64,000 bases of DNA from JBDSSS01 sp963764195 (GCA_963764195.1 CAVXRG010000010.1:558001-622000); one strand, 5' to 3'; shown: positions 42,063-50,552, counted from the stretch's first letter. Numbers and translations are program-made. The notes: a model not told the origin generated them from the letters alone.

Positions 42063-43520
42063 TCAGGTGAGGACGCGGAGCGCGACCGTGCCGGTCTCGA
42101 CCGAGGCCGAGTCGACCCGCACCCGGACGGTCGTGCCGGCTTCCGCCCTGCCCGACGCCCGCGCGACCACCGCGACCTCGATCAGCTGAACGACGACCCC
42201 CTTGTCGGACGTGTCGACGACGACCCCGGTCAGGTCCGACCCGACGTGCCCGAGCAGCTCGGCGGCCTCGACGGCGTCGGTGCAGGCCCGCTCGACGGCG
42301 CGGGTCCGACGGTCGGATGCCCCCATCAGGTCCGGCAGGGTGGGCAGCGCGGTCCGCACCCACGTGGGCACCTCTTCGCCGCTCGCCAGGGCTTCGCACA
42401 CGACGAGCCCGAAGCGGTCGACGAGCCGGCGCAGCGGGGCGGTCACGTGCGCATACGGGCTCGCGACGGCCGCGTGGAGCGGCTGGTCCGGCGCGGCCCC
42501 CTCGAACGGCGTGTAGCCCGCACCTCGGAAGAGGGAGGTCGCCTCGTGGATGAGCGCCAGGTGCTTGGGGTCGGTCCGGTCGAGGGTCCGCAGGAACGCG
42601 CCGTAGCGCATCTCCGTCGGCCACGGCACGCCCAACGCGGCCGCCTGGCGGTGGAACTGCCGCACGGCTCGGTCATCCGGTGGTGGCATCGTCCGCAGGA
42701 CGCCGATGCGGCCAGCGATCATCATCTCGGCCGCGCCCATTCCCGTGAGGAGCGAGACCTGCGCGTTCCAGTCCTCGGCCTCGACGACCGGCCGGAAGGA
42801 GACGCTGAAGCCGCCGCCCTCACCGTCCGACGGGGGCGTGTCCTCCTCGATCTCCTGCTCCGGCATCGGCAGTGACGCACCGCCCCGCGCCTGCTCGAGA
42901 GCGACGCGCTGGCGGCCGACCTCCCGCAGCACCATCAGGCAGTCCTCGGCCGTCCCGGCGTCGACGGCGGCCTGCACCTCGTCGTAGTCGTAGCGTCGGA
43001 CGCTGCGCACCATCGCGCGGTAGACGGTGACGGCGCTCGACTCCCCCGCGGCATCGAGCGTGATGTCCCAGACGAAGGCCGGACGGACCTGGTCGGGCAG
43101 CAGGCTGGCCGCCCCCTCACTCAGCTCGGTCGGGTGCAGCGGGACCCGGGTGTCGGGGCAGTAGACGGTCTGCCCCCGGCGTCGGGCCTCCTCGTCGACG
43201 GCGCCGCCGGGGCGCACGAAGGCCGGCACGTCGGCGATGGCGTAGCGCACCCGATACCCCTCGCCCTGCCGCTCGAGGAAGAGCGCCTGGTCGAGGTCCA
43301 TCGAGCCGGCCGGGTCGACCGTGACGAACGGGACCGCGGTCTCGTCACGCTCCGGCAGCTCCACGTCACCAGCCGCAGCGACCGCCTCGGCGACGACCTC
43401 GGATGGGAAGTGCTCGGGGATCTCTTGCTCCCGGCGGATCTCGGCGAAGCGCGCAGTGAGGGCGGCACCGACCCCGCCCTGCGTCGCTCCGGTGCGGTAG
43501 ACGATCCTGCGCTGGGCCAT
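42063..43520 (-). CDS. RNB-domain ribonuclease
   Basis: A 485-residue RNase II/R-type exonuclease. The catalytic block is TVDPAGSMDLDQALFLER, with the Asp cluster that binds Mg; later PYAHVTAPLRRLVDRF is the conserved RNB C-terminal motif. It lacks the N-terminal cold-shock domains and most of the S1 region of classical RNase II/R, consistent with a minimal actinobacterial form. Processive 3'-5' RNA degradation is expected. It diverges from yaaA. Confidence 0.9.
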   Translation of the reverse strand: MAQRRIVYRTGATQGGVGAALTARFAEIRREQEIPEHFPSEVVAEAVAAAGDVELPERDETAVPFVTVDPAGSMDLDQALFLERQGEGYRVRYAIADVPAFVRPGGAVDEEARRRGQTVYCPDTRVPLHPTELSEGAASLLPDQVRPAFVWDITLDAAGESSAVTVYRAMVRSVRRYDYDEVQAAVDAGTAEDCLMVLREVGRQRVALEQARGGASLPMPEQEIEEDTPPSDGEGGGFSVSFRPVVEAEDWNAQVSLLTGMGAAEMMIAGRIGVLRTMPPPDDRAVRQFHRQAAALGVPWPTEMRYGAFLRTLDRTDPKHLALIHEATSLFRGAGYTPFEGAAPDQPLHAAVASPYAHVTAPLRRLVDRFGLVVCEALASGEEVPTWVRTALPTLPDLMGASDRRTRAVERACTDAVEAAELLGHVGSDLTGVVVDTSDKGVVVQLIEVAVVARASGRAEAGTTVRVRVDSASVETGTVALRVLT

Positions 43521-43558
43521 GGCGACACCCTACGCACGCCGGCTCCCGGATCGGTCCC

Positions 43559-43564
43559 TAGAGT
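43559..43564 (+). promoter_or_regulatory. -10 box of leaderless yaaA
   Basis: TAGAGT lies six bases before GTG 43571. It supports that GTG rather than GTG 43565 as the start. Confidence 0.5.
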
Positions 43565-43570
43565 GTGGCC

Positions 43571-44329
43571 GTGCTCATCCTGCTCCCCCCGTCCGAGGGC
43601 AAGACCCCGGCCCGCCGGGGCCGGGCGCTCGACCTCGGCTCGCTGTCGTTCCCGCAGCTGGCTGACCAGCGCGCGGCGGTCGTGGACGCGGTCGGCGCCG
43701 CCAGCACCGAGCCCGACGCCCACGCGGTCCTCGGCGTGAACCCCAACCTCGTCACCGAGATGGAGCGCAACACCCGCCTGCGGACCGCTCCCACCGCCCC
43801 CGCTGTCTCCGTCTACACCGGCGTGCTCTACCAGGCCCTCGGTTACGCCACCCTCGACACGGCCGCCCGCCGCCGCGCCCACCGGCAGGTCGCCATCGTG
43901 TCGGCGATGTTCGGGCTGCTCCGCCTCACCGACCGGATCCCCGCCTACCGCCTCGACGTCTGCGCCACGCTGCCCGACGTGGGCTACCTCGCCCGCGAGT
44001 GGCGGCCCCACCTCGCCCGCGCGCTCGAGGTCGCCGTGCGACCGACGGAGGTCGTCGTCGACTGCCGGTCGAGCACGTATGCCGGACTGTGGCGTCCCAC
44101 GGGCGCACTGGCCGAGCGGTGGGTGCAGGTGGCCGTGCCGGGGGCCTCGCACATGGCCAAGCACACCCGCGGGCTCGTCACCCGGGAGCTCGTCCGGGCC
44201 GACGCGCCGCGCACTCCGGTCGCGCTCGCCGAGCAGCTCGCCGAGCGCTTCGACGTCGAGCTGGCCGAGCCGCCGAAGCCGGGCCGGCCCTGGGTCCTCT
44301 CCGTGCGCGAGCCGGCCGGGGCACCGTGA
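43571..44329 (+). CDS. yaaA: YaaA family peroxide-stress protein
   Basis: A 252-residue member of DUF328/YaaA. It opens VLILLPPSEGKTPARRG, the family's hallmark, followed by NPNLVTEMERNTRLRTAPTAPAVSVYTGVLYQALGY and the C-terminal VTRELVRADAPRTPVALAEQL region. In E. coli YaaA limits free iron and oxidative DNA damage. Start GTG 43571 is supported by a -10 box six bases away. It is followed by the permease gene after 10 bases. Confidence 0.9.
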   Translation: MLILLPPSEGKTPARRGRALDLGSLSFPQLADQRAAVVDAVGAASTEPDAHAVLGVNPNLVTEMERNTRLRTAPTAPAVSVYTGVLYQALGYATLDTAARRRAHRQVAIVSAMFGLLRLTDRIPAYRLDVCATLPDVGYLAREWRPHLARALEVAVRPTEVVVDCRSSTYAGLWRPTGALAERWVQVAVPGASHMAKHTRGLVTRELVRADAPRTPVALAEQLAERFDVELAEPPKPGRPWVLSVREPAGAP

Positions 44330-44339
44330 CGGCCAGCCC

Positions 44340-45431
44340 GTGATCGACCTGGGCCTTCTCCTGGAGCGGGTCGGCCCGATCCTCGTCTTCCTCCTCGCGA
44401 TCACCGTCGTGGCCGAGATCTGCGACCTCGTCGGCCTCTTCGACGAGGCCGCCCACCACGCTGCCCGTGCTGCCCGGGGCCGGGTCGCCGTCCTCTGGCT
44501 GCTCGTCGTCGCTCTGGCCGTCGTCTGCACGACCGTGCTGAGCCTCGACACGACCGCAGTCCTGCTCACGCCCGTGGCGGTCGTCGTCGCCGGCCAGGTC
44601 GGCGCTCCCCCGCTGCCGTTCGCGATGACGACGCTGTGGCTGGCCAACACGGCGTCGTTGCTGCTACCGGTGTCCAACCTCACCAACCTGCTCGCACTGC
44701 ACCCGTTCACCGCCGCGGGCGTCGACGGGCACGACTACATCGTCCTCATGGCCGCCCCCGCGGTCGCCTCGGTCGCCGCGACCGTCGCGGTCCTCTGGCT
44801 GCTGCACCACCGTGACCTCGGCGGACGGTTCACGACGCCCCCGCGCGCCGAGCCGCACGACCGCCCGCTGATGCTCGTGGCGGCTGTCGTCTGCCTCGTG
44901 CTCGCCGTCGCGTTCGTCTCCGGGGTGCAGCCGGCCATCGCCGCCGTCGGCGGGGCTGCGGTCCTCGCCGCTGCGACGGCGTGGCGGGCCCCCGAGCTGC
45001 TGCGCAAGGTGAGCCTCCCGTGGCTCACCGTCATCGGCGTCGCCGTTCTCTTCGTCCTCGTCGACATCGCGCTGAGCCTCGGGCTCGAGGCGTGGCTGCG
45101 CGGCGTCGTAGGGACGGGGACCGCCCTACCGGACCTGTTGCGGGTCAGTGGGATCGGGGCGCTCAGCTCCAACGGGCTCAACAACCTGCCCGCCTACCTC
45201 GCCCTCGAGCCGACGGTCGCCGCGCCGCCCGTGCGGCTCGCGGCCCTCCTCGTCGGGGTCAACGCCGGTCCTCTCGTCACCCTGTGGGGATCGGTCGCGA
45301 CGCTCCTCTGGGCCCAGCGCTGCCGGTCCGCCGGTCTCGCGGTCGACCTGCGGCGCCTCGCCCTCACCGGTGCGGCGTGTGCCGCGGCCGCCGTGACGTC
45401 GGCGACCGTCGTCCTCTCCCTGACCGTCTGA
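44340..45431 (+). CDS. SLC13/ArsB-type permease
   Basis: A 363-residue membrane protein with about 10-11 helices, of the ion transporter superfamily that includes ArsB, NhaD and SLC13. The fingerprints LSLDTTAVLLTPVAVVVAGQ and NTASLLLPVSNLTNLLAL match the two hairpin/reentrant segments. It is shorter than full ArsB (about 420). The transported ion is unknown. Starts with GTG 44340, ten bases after yaaA, and is followed by a palindromic terminator. Confidence 0.84.
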   Translation: MIDLGLLLERVGPILVFLLAITVVAEICDLVGLFDEAAHHAARAARGRVAVLWLLVVALAVVCTTVLSLDTTAVLLTPVAVVVAGQVGAPPLPFAMTTLWLANTASLLLPVSNLTNLLALHPFTAAGVDGHDYIVLMAAPAVASVAATVAVLWLLHHRDLGGRFTTPPRAEPHDRPLMLVAAVVCLVLAVAFVSGVQPAIAAVGGAAVLAAATAWRAPELLRKVSLPWLTVIGVAVLFVLVDIALSLGLEAWLRGVVGTGTALPDLLRVSGIGALSSNGLNNLPAYLALEPTVAAPPVRLAALLVGVNAGPLVTLWGSVATLLWAQRCRSAGLAVDLRRLALTGAACAAAAVTSATVVLSLTV

Positions 45432-45468
45432 CCGCCACCCTCCCCCCCGGCATACCGTCCCCCCCATT

Positions 45469-45514
45469 CCGTCGAGTGGGCACTTTCGCCCGGGCGAAAG
45501 TGCCCACTCGACGG
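45469..45514. terminator. 46-base perfect palindrome terminator
   Basis: Two 23-bp arms with no loop; the outer part is CCGTCGAGTGGGCACTTTCG. It lies between convergent permease and metZ genes. The stem is the same sequence as the terminator at 11172-11209. Confidence 0.75.
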
Positions 45515-45543
45515 GGTGGGGTGGCATGCCGAGGTGGGCTGGG

Positions 45544-45563
45544 GGCGAAAGTGCCCACTCGAC
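45544..45563. repeat. Extra copy of the palindrome arm
   Basis: GGCGAAAGTGCCCACTCGAC repeats the right arm of the palindrome at 45492-45511, five bases before the metZ stop codon. Confidence 0.85.
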
Positions 45564-45567
45564 GTGG

Positions 45568-46746
45568 TCAGCCGAGGGCGCGGGTGAGGTCCTCGAGCAG
45601 GTCCTGCACGTCCTCGAGGCCGACCGAGACGCGGAGCACGCCGTCGGTGATCCCCACCGCCGCGCGGGCCTCGGCCGTGAGGCGTCGGTGCGTCGTCGTG
45701 GCCGGGTGGGTCACCATCGACTTCGAGTCGCCGAGGTTGTTGGAGATGTCGATGATCTCGAGCGCGTTCATGACCGCGAACGCCTCGTCCTTGCCGCCCT
45801 CGACCTCGAAGGTGACGACGGTGCCGGCGGCCTCCATCTGCCTCAGGGCGAGCTCGTGCTGGGGGTGCGACTCGAGGAAGGGGTGCACGACGCGGCGCAC
45901 GCGCGGGTCGCCCTCGAGCGTGCGGGCCACGGTGAGGGCGCTCCGGGCCATCCGCTCGACCCGCAGCGCCATCGTCTCGAGCCCCTTGACGAGCACCCAG
46001 GCGTTGAAGGGCGACATCGAGGGCCCCGTGTGTCGCATGAGGTTCTGCACCGGCCCGTCGATGAACTCGTTCGGACCGAGCACCGCCCCACCGAGGACGC
46101 GTCCCTGACCGTCGATGTGCTTGGTCGCGGAGTAGATGACGATGTCCGCTCCGTGCTCGAGGGGGTGGGAGAAGACCGGGGTGCCGAAGACGTTGTCGAC
46201 GACGACGCTGGCCCCGGCGGCGTGGGCCAGCTCGCTCACCGCGGCGATGTCGACGAGCTCCTGCATCGGGTTGCTCGGCGTCTCGAAGAAGACGGCCGTC
46301 GTGGGCACCGAGAGCGCCTCGCGCCAGGCGTCGAGGTCGGTGCCGTCGACGAAGACCGCCTCAACACCCCACCGCGGCAGGATCTCGTCGAGGATGACGA
46401 AGCACGACCCGAAGAGCGCGCGGGAGGCCACGACGCGGTCACCCGAACCGAGCAGCGCCGACAGGGCGACGAAGACGGCGGACATGCCCGACCCCGTCGC
46501 GAAGCAGGCCTCGGCCCCTTCGAGCCGGCGCAGCCGCTCCTCGAACATCGCGACCGTCGGGTTGCCGTAGCGCGAGTAGATGAAGCGATCGACGTCACCC
46601 TTGAACGCGGCCTCGGCGTCCTGGGCAGTCTCGTAGACGAAGCCGGAGGTGAGGTACATCGCCTCGGCCGTCTCCTGGAAACCGCTGCGGGACAAGCCCC
46701 CTCGAACTGCGACCGTGTCCTTGCGCCAGGTCCGGTCCTCGCTCAT
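45568..46746 (-). CDS. metZ: O-succinylhomoserine sulfhydrylase-like enzyme
   Basis: A 392-residue PLP enzyme of the Cys/Met metabolism family. The pyridoxal Lys is in YSATKHIDGQGR, other PLP contacts in YSRYGNPTV, TGSGMSAVF and FFETPSNPM, and the C-terminal domain carries MVTHPATTTHRRL and LRVSVGLED. The pattern fits MetZ (direct sulfuration of O-succinylhomoserine to homocysteine) better than cystathionine gamma-synthase. Start ATG 46746 (MSEDRTWRKDTVAVRGG) is preferred over an upstream GTG at 46758. No SAM riboswitch was recognised upstream. Confidence 0.92.
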   Translation of the reverse strand: MSEDRTWRKDTVAVRGGLSRSGFQETAEAMYLTSGFVYETAQDAEAAFKGDVDRFIYSRYGNPTVAMFEERLRRLEGAEACFATGSGMSAVFVALSALLGSGDRVVASRALFGSCFVILDEILPRWGVEAVFVDGTDLDAWREALSVPTTAVFFETPSNPMQELVDIAAVSELAHAAGASVVVDNVFGTPVFSHPLEHGADIVIYSATKHIDGQGRVLGGAVLGPNEFIDGPVQNLMRHTGPSMSPFNAWVLVKGLETMALRVERMARSALTVARTLEGDPRVRRVVHPFLESHPQHELALRQMEAAGTVVTFEVEGGKDEAFAVMNALEIIDISNNLGDSKSMVTHPATTTHRRLTAEARAAVGITDGVLRVSVGLEDVQDLLEDLTRALG

Positions 46747-46836
46747 GCCTGCACCCACGGCGTGAGGGCAGCCCTGGCCGCGGCGGGAGTCACGTCACCG
46801 GCATACGTCATGGGCACAACTCTGGCACGCACGCGC

Positions 46837-47832
46837 TCAGGTGAGGTGGGCGGTCCGGTTGGTGAAAGCGACGCTCGCGACGCCGTCCTCCCACACCTCG
46901 ACGCCGGTGAGGCTGCCCGGAGCCGTGGCCAGCCGCCAGAAGGCCCCAGCTCCGAGGCCGAGCACCTCTGAGAGCACCGTGAGCACGCCGCGCCGGCTCG
47001 TCACGACGACAACCGTGCCGCCGGTGGCGACGACGTCGGCGTATGCCGCACGCACCGTCGCGTCGGGCCCCTCGCTCCCGGGTGCGGCCGCCCACGACCG
47101 GTCGGTCGCCACGGACGACGAGGGCAGGTCGAGGACTTCGGCCAGCTCGGTCGCCGCGTCCCCCCCGTCGGAGAGGAAGCGCACATCGCCGCCGACCAGA
47201 CCGCGCACGGCACCGGCCAGCCGCTCGACGGCGTCGCGCGAGCTGTCCTCGAGCTGCTGGACGAGGAGCAGCCGCAAGGGGTTTCGCGGCGGGCCGGGGG
47301 TCGCCTCGCTCGTGCTGGTGGCGCGCTCGGCGTCGTGGTCAGCCTCGTCGGCTCCACCGGAGAGCGCCGGGTCGAGGACCCGGTGCACCGAGTGGCCGTC
47401 CATCGCCTCGTTGCTCAGCGCGTCGGCGTCCTTGTTCCTCGCCCGAGGGATCCACTCGAAGTCGACCGTGCCACCGCCGTCGGAGAGCTCGGAGCACAGC
47501 TCGCGGGCCTCGAGGGCAAGGCGACGCATGTCCTCGTGCTTGATCTTCCAGCGACCGGCCATCTGCTCGACGACGAGCTTGGAGTCCATCTTCACGTGCA
47601 CGGCCGCAGCGGCGTCGATGTCAATCGCCGCGCGGAGCCCGGCGATCAGCCCGGAGTACTCGGCGACGTTGTTGCTCGCCCTGCCGAGCGGCTCGGCCAG
47701 CTCGACGAGGACGGCGCCGCTCGCCGCGTCGCGCACGAGGGCGCCCCAGCCGGCGACCCCGGGGTTGCCCCGCGAGCCGCCGTCCGCCTCGACGACGAGC
47801 CGGCGGCCCGGGGTCCGGGCCGCCGGGCTCAC
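46837..47832 (-). CDS. RNase H fused to a degenerate histidine-phosphatase domain
   Basis: A 331-residue protein. The N-terminal RNase HI domain (about 1-145) is intact: Asp in VVEADGGSRGNPG, Glu in NNVAEYSGLIAGL, Asp in KMDSKLVVEQM and Asp in NKDADALSNEA. The C-terminal half corresponds to the CobC/phosphoglycerate-mutase domain of the mycobacterial bifunctional protein, but the catalytic RHG is replaced by QQL in LRLLLVQQLED and the second His is absent (VVVVTSRRGVLT). It thus probably keeps RNase H but not phosphatase activity. Its GTG start overlaps the zinc ribbon gene stop. Confidence 0.9.
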   Translation of the reverse strand: MSPAARTPGRRLVVEADGGSRGNPGVAGWGALVRDAASGAVLVELAEPLGRASNNVAEYSGLIAGLRAAIDIDAAAAVHVKMDSKLVVEQMAGRWKIKHEDMRRLALEARELCSELSDGGGTVDFEWIPRARNKDADALSNEAMDGHSVHRVLDPALSGGADEADHDAERATSTSEATPGPPRNPLRLLLVQQLEDSSRDAVERLAGAVRGLVGGDVRFLSDGGDAATELAEVLDLPSSSVATDRSWAAAPGSEGPDATVRAAYADVVATGGTVVVVTSRRGVLTVLSEVLGLGAGAFWRLATAPGSLTGVEVWEDGVASVAFTNRTAHLT

Positions 47833-48569
47833 AGGCCGGACTCGCCGGTGCGGATCATGATGCGCCGGCACTCCTCGCAGCGCACGACCTCGTCCTCGGG
47901 GGCCTGACGGATCCGGCTGAGGTCGACGTTGCCGAGCTCGAGCCGGCACCCGCCGCAACGCCGGTGCATGATGACCGCGGCCGCCAGGCCCCCGCTGGAG
48001 GCCCGGATCTTCTCGTAGAGGGCGACGAGGTCGTCACCGACCCCGGCGACGATGTCGGCCCGGCCCGCGCCGACCTTGACCGCCTCGGCGTCGAGCTCCT
48101 TGACGGCCTCGGCGCGCTCGGCCTCGAGGGCCCGCAGCCGGGAGACGACCTCGGCCCGGCGCTCGTCCAGCTCGGTCGAGCGCGCCGTGAGGGCCTCGCT
48201 GCGCTCCATCACCTCGAGCTCGACGTCCTCGAGCTCGGACTGGCGCCGGGCGAGCGAGGTCAGCTCGTGCTGGAGGGCCTGGAGGTCCTTGGCCGTGCCC
48301 ACCCCGGCATCGAGCCGCGACTGGTTGCGCGCCGCGCGGTCGCGGACGAGCTGGACGTCCTGGTCGGACTTGCTCAGCTCGCGCTGCGCGTCGTCGGCAG
48401 CCGTGCGGGCGTTGACGATGTCGACGTCGAGCCCGGCGAGCTCGTCCTCCAGGGCCGCGATCGGCTTGCTCTGTGGCAGGTTCGCCGTCGCGTGCCGGAT
48501 CTGGTCGAGGCGGGTGTCGATCGCCTGCAGGTCGAGCAGGCGCCACTGGCGGGACGGGTCGGCTTTCAG
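47829..48569 (-). CDS. C4-type zinc ribbon coiled-coil protein (DUF164 family)
   Basis: A 246-residue protein with a long coiled coil (about 10-180, heptads such as LARRQSELEDVELEVMERSE) and a C-terminal zinc ribbon: HRRCGGCRLEL and VVRCEECRRIM supply four cysteines. Family members occur beside nif3-like and RNase H genes; the role is unclear. The start is probably a rare CTG at 48569: GGAGG lies six bases upstream, and the CTG overlaps the Nif3 stop as CTGA. The only in-frame ATG (48623) lies inside the Nif3 gene without a ribosome site. Confidence 0.85.
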   Translation of the reverse strand: MKADPSRQWRLLDLQAIDTRLDQIRHATANLPQSKPIAALEDELAGLDVDIVNARTAADDAQRELSKSDQDVQLVRDRAARNQSRLDAGVGTAKDLQALQHELTSLARRQSELEDVELEVMERSEALTARSTELDERRAEVVSRLRALEAERAEAVKELDAEAVKVGAGRADIVAGVGDDLVALYEKIRASSGGLAAAVIMHRRCGGCRLELGNVDLSRIRQAPEDEVVRCEECRRIMIRTGESGL

Positions 48570-49453
48570 GACACACCTCCGGGGGGTGTTGGAGCGGAGT
48601 TGGCACCGACCACGAAGGTCCATGGCTCGGTGCGCAGGGTGGAGATCATCGACTCGACCCTAGCCGCTGGAAGCGAACCCTCCGCCAGCCTGGCAAGGAG
48701 CCGGTCCCGGACGCTGCGCAGCCACAGCGACTCCGTCGCCCAGTGGCCGGCGTCGATGAGGTACGGCGGGCCGCCCCGGGCCTCCTCGCGGGCCTCGAGG
48801 ACCGGGTGGTGGCGCAGGTCGGCCGTGACGTAGACGTCGGCGCCGCACGCCCGCACGTCGTCGAAGCGGTCATCGCCCGAGCCGCCCATGACAGCGACCC
48901 TGCGCACGGTCGCGTGCGGGTCGCCGCTGACCCGGATGCCGCCCGCCGTGGCCGGCAGGGCGGCCGCGACGACGTCGGCGAACTGCGCCAGCGTCACGGG
49001 CTCGGCCAGCTCACCGACGCGCCCGGCGGCATGCGGGCTCGGGCCGCCGTCCGGCAGGCGCTCGACGGACAGGCCGCGCTGGCCGGTGAGGCCGAAGGCC
49101 TCGGCGAGCACGGAGGAGACGCCCGGCTCGGCGACGTCGGCGTTGGTGTGGGCGACGTAGAGCGCGACTCCGGCCCGGACGAGGGCGGTGACCGAGCTGC
49201 CCTTCGCCGTTGCGGTCGAGACGGAGTGGACCCCCTTGAGCAGCAGCGGGTGGTGGGTCACGAGCAGGTCGGCGCCCCACTGCGCTGCCTCGGCGATGAC
49301 GTCGAGGGTCGGGTCGAGGGCGAAGAGGACGCGCCGGACCGGCTGGTCGAGGTCACCGGCGACGAGGCCCACCCGGTCCCAGTCCATCGCGGTGTCCGGG
49401 GGGTAGAGGCCCTCGAGGGCGGCGACGACGTCGCGAAGGGTGAGCTCATCCAC
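48566..49453 (-). CDS. Nif3-like dinuclear metal-centre protein
   Basis: A 295-residue DUF34/NIF3 protein. It shows the family blocks YPPDTAMDWDRVGLVAGD, LLVTHHPLLLKG (metal His pair), YVAHTNADVAEPGV and the C-terminal DAGHWATESLWL, whose His and Glu complete a two-metal site. Family function is debated. GTG 49453 lies one base after the 3' end of a tRNA-Val gene, so the mRNA may be made leaderless by tRNA processing. First gene of the Nif3-zinc ribbon-RNase H unit. Confidence 0.9.
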   Translation of the reverse strand: MDELTLRDVVAALEGLYPPDTAMDWDRVGLVAGDLDQPVRRVLFALDPTLDVIAEAAQWGADLLVTHHPLLLKGVHSVSTATAKGSSVTALVRAGVALYVAHTNADVAEPGVSSVLAEAFGLTGQRGLSVERLPDGGPSPHAAGRVGELAEPVTLAQFADVVAAALPATAGGIRVSGDPHATVRRVAVMGGSGDDRFDDVRACGADVYVTADLRHHPVLEAREEARGGPPYLIDAGHWATESLWLRSVRDRLLARLAEGSLPAARVESMISTLRTEPWTFVVGANSAPTPPGGVS

Positions 49454-49454
49454 G

Positions 49455-49527
49455 TGGGCCCGGCCGGGCTCGAACCGACGACACCCGCGGTGTAAACGCG
49501 GTGCTCTACCAACTGAGCTACAGGCCC
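49455..49527 (-). tRNA. tRNA-Val (anticodon UAC)
   Basis: A 73-base cloverleaf: acceptor GGGCCTG/CGGGCCC, D arm GCTC-AGTTGGTA-GAGC, anticodon stem CCGCG/CGCGG with loop TTTACAC (anticodon TAC, reading GUA) and T arm GTCGG-TTCGAGC-CCGGC, discriminator A. CCA is not encoded. It shares its 3' flank with the GTG of the Nif3 gene, one base away. Confidence 0.97.
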
Positions 49528-49562
49528 CAACCACGCCGCCGGCTCGGGCCGGCGACGGCACG

Positions 49563-50096
49563 TCAGCCTAACGGGTGGGACGCCTCGTCGGTGGCCCCGC
49601 GCAGGGCGGCCAGGGCCGCCCGGTAAGCGCCGAAGTCACGCTGCTCCCCGGGCCCGTTGACCACCGACCACACGACGAGGCCCTCCCGGTCGATGAGGAA
49701 GGTGCCGCGCAGCGGGGCGCCCTGCTCGTCGTTGAAGACGCCGTAGGACCGGGTGACGTCGCCGTGCGGCCAGAAGTCGGACAGGAGCGGGAAGAAGTGG
49801 CCCTCGGCGTCGGCCCACGTGCGCAGCGAGTAGACCGGGTCGCACGAGACGGTGAAGACCTGGATGTCGTCGGACTGGAAGTCCTCGAGTCCGTCGCGGA
49901 TCTCGCGCAGCTCCCCCGTGCAGATGCCGGAGAAGGCGAAGGGGTAGAAGAGGACGACCGCGATCTTGTTGCCGCGGACCGAGGACAGGCTGACGTCGGC
50001 CCCGTGCTGGTCCGGGAGCGTGAAGTCGGGGGCGGTCTCACCGACCCCGACCGGTGTCGTCCGGGGCGCGGCGCTGGCGGTGGTCGCAGGCGTCAT
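49563..50096 (-). CDS. AhpE-type peroxiredoxin
   Basis: A 177-residue thiol peroxidase. The peroxidatic Cys59 sits in YPFAFSGICTGEL, the AhpE/1-Cys pattern, and another Cys is at about 85 (FTVSCDPVYS). The thioredoxin-like fold opens APDFTLPDQHGADVSL. It reduces peroxides using mycoredoxin- or thioredoxin-type donors in actinobacteria. It precedes the tRNA on the same strand by 35 bases. Start ATG 50096. Confidence 0.92.
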   Translation of the reverse strand: MTPATTASAAPRTTPVGVGETAPDFTLPDQHGADVSLSSVRGNKIAVVLFYPFAFSGICTGELREIRDGLEDFQSDDIQVFTVSCDPVYSLRTWADAEGHFFPLLSDFWPHGDVTRSYGVFNDEQGAPLRGTFLIDREGLVVWSVVNGPGEQRDFGAYRAALAALRGATDEASHPLG

Positions 50097-50129
50097 GAGG
50101 CGAAGTGTGCCAGTCCTCGCCGGACCGCG

Positions 50130-50552
50130 TCAGCGCCGGGCGCCCTTCGGGGGCATCAACCGGTTCGCCGCCCAGTCCGCAGCAACGTTCACCTGACCCG
50201 CCGCCTGCAGGCCGGTCGTGGACGCGGCCTCCTCGACGTCGCTCGCCTGGACGTGGCCGGGGCGTCCGGCCTTCGGCGTCACCAGCACGAGGAAGCCCTG
50301 GTCGAAGAGCTTGGTCAGCCCGTCGACGAGCAGGTCGACGAGGTCGTCGTCGCCGTCGCGGTACCAGATCAGCACACCGTCGGCGCCGTCGTTGAAGTCC
50401 TCGTCCTCGAGCTCGTTGCCGACGACATCCTCGACGGCGAACCGCAGGTCGTCATCGACGTCGTCGTCGTACCCGAACTCCTGGATGACCTGGCCCTTGG
50501 CAAACCCGAGCTTGCTGAGAGACGCCGCTCCCGCGGTCGTGCTCACTGTCAC
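50130..50552 (-). CDS. DUF3052 family protein
   Basis: A 140-residue acidic protein of an actinobacterial family: SKLGFAKGQVIQEFGYDDDVDDDLRFAVED, VLIWYRDGDDDLVDLLVD and FLVLVTPKAGRPGHVQASDVEEAA. Members lie next to aceE or to fasR-type loci. Function unknown. It starts at GTG 50552 and diverges from aceE across a 239-base region that shows no other gene. Confidence 0.86.
   Translation of the reverse strand: MTVSTTAGAASLSKLGFAKGQVIQEFGYDDDVDDDLRFAVEDVVGNELEDEDFNDGADGVLIWYRDGDDDLVDLLVDGLTKLFDQGFLVLVTPKAGRPGHVQASDVEEAASTTGLQAAGQVNVAADWAANRLMPPKGARR

Noticed and set aside
46747..46836. Possible SAM riboswitch upstream of metZ
   Set aside because: None of the conserved SAM-I, SAM-II or SAM-IV core segments could be found, and the 78-90 base gap is too short for SAM-I or SAM-IV.
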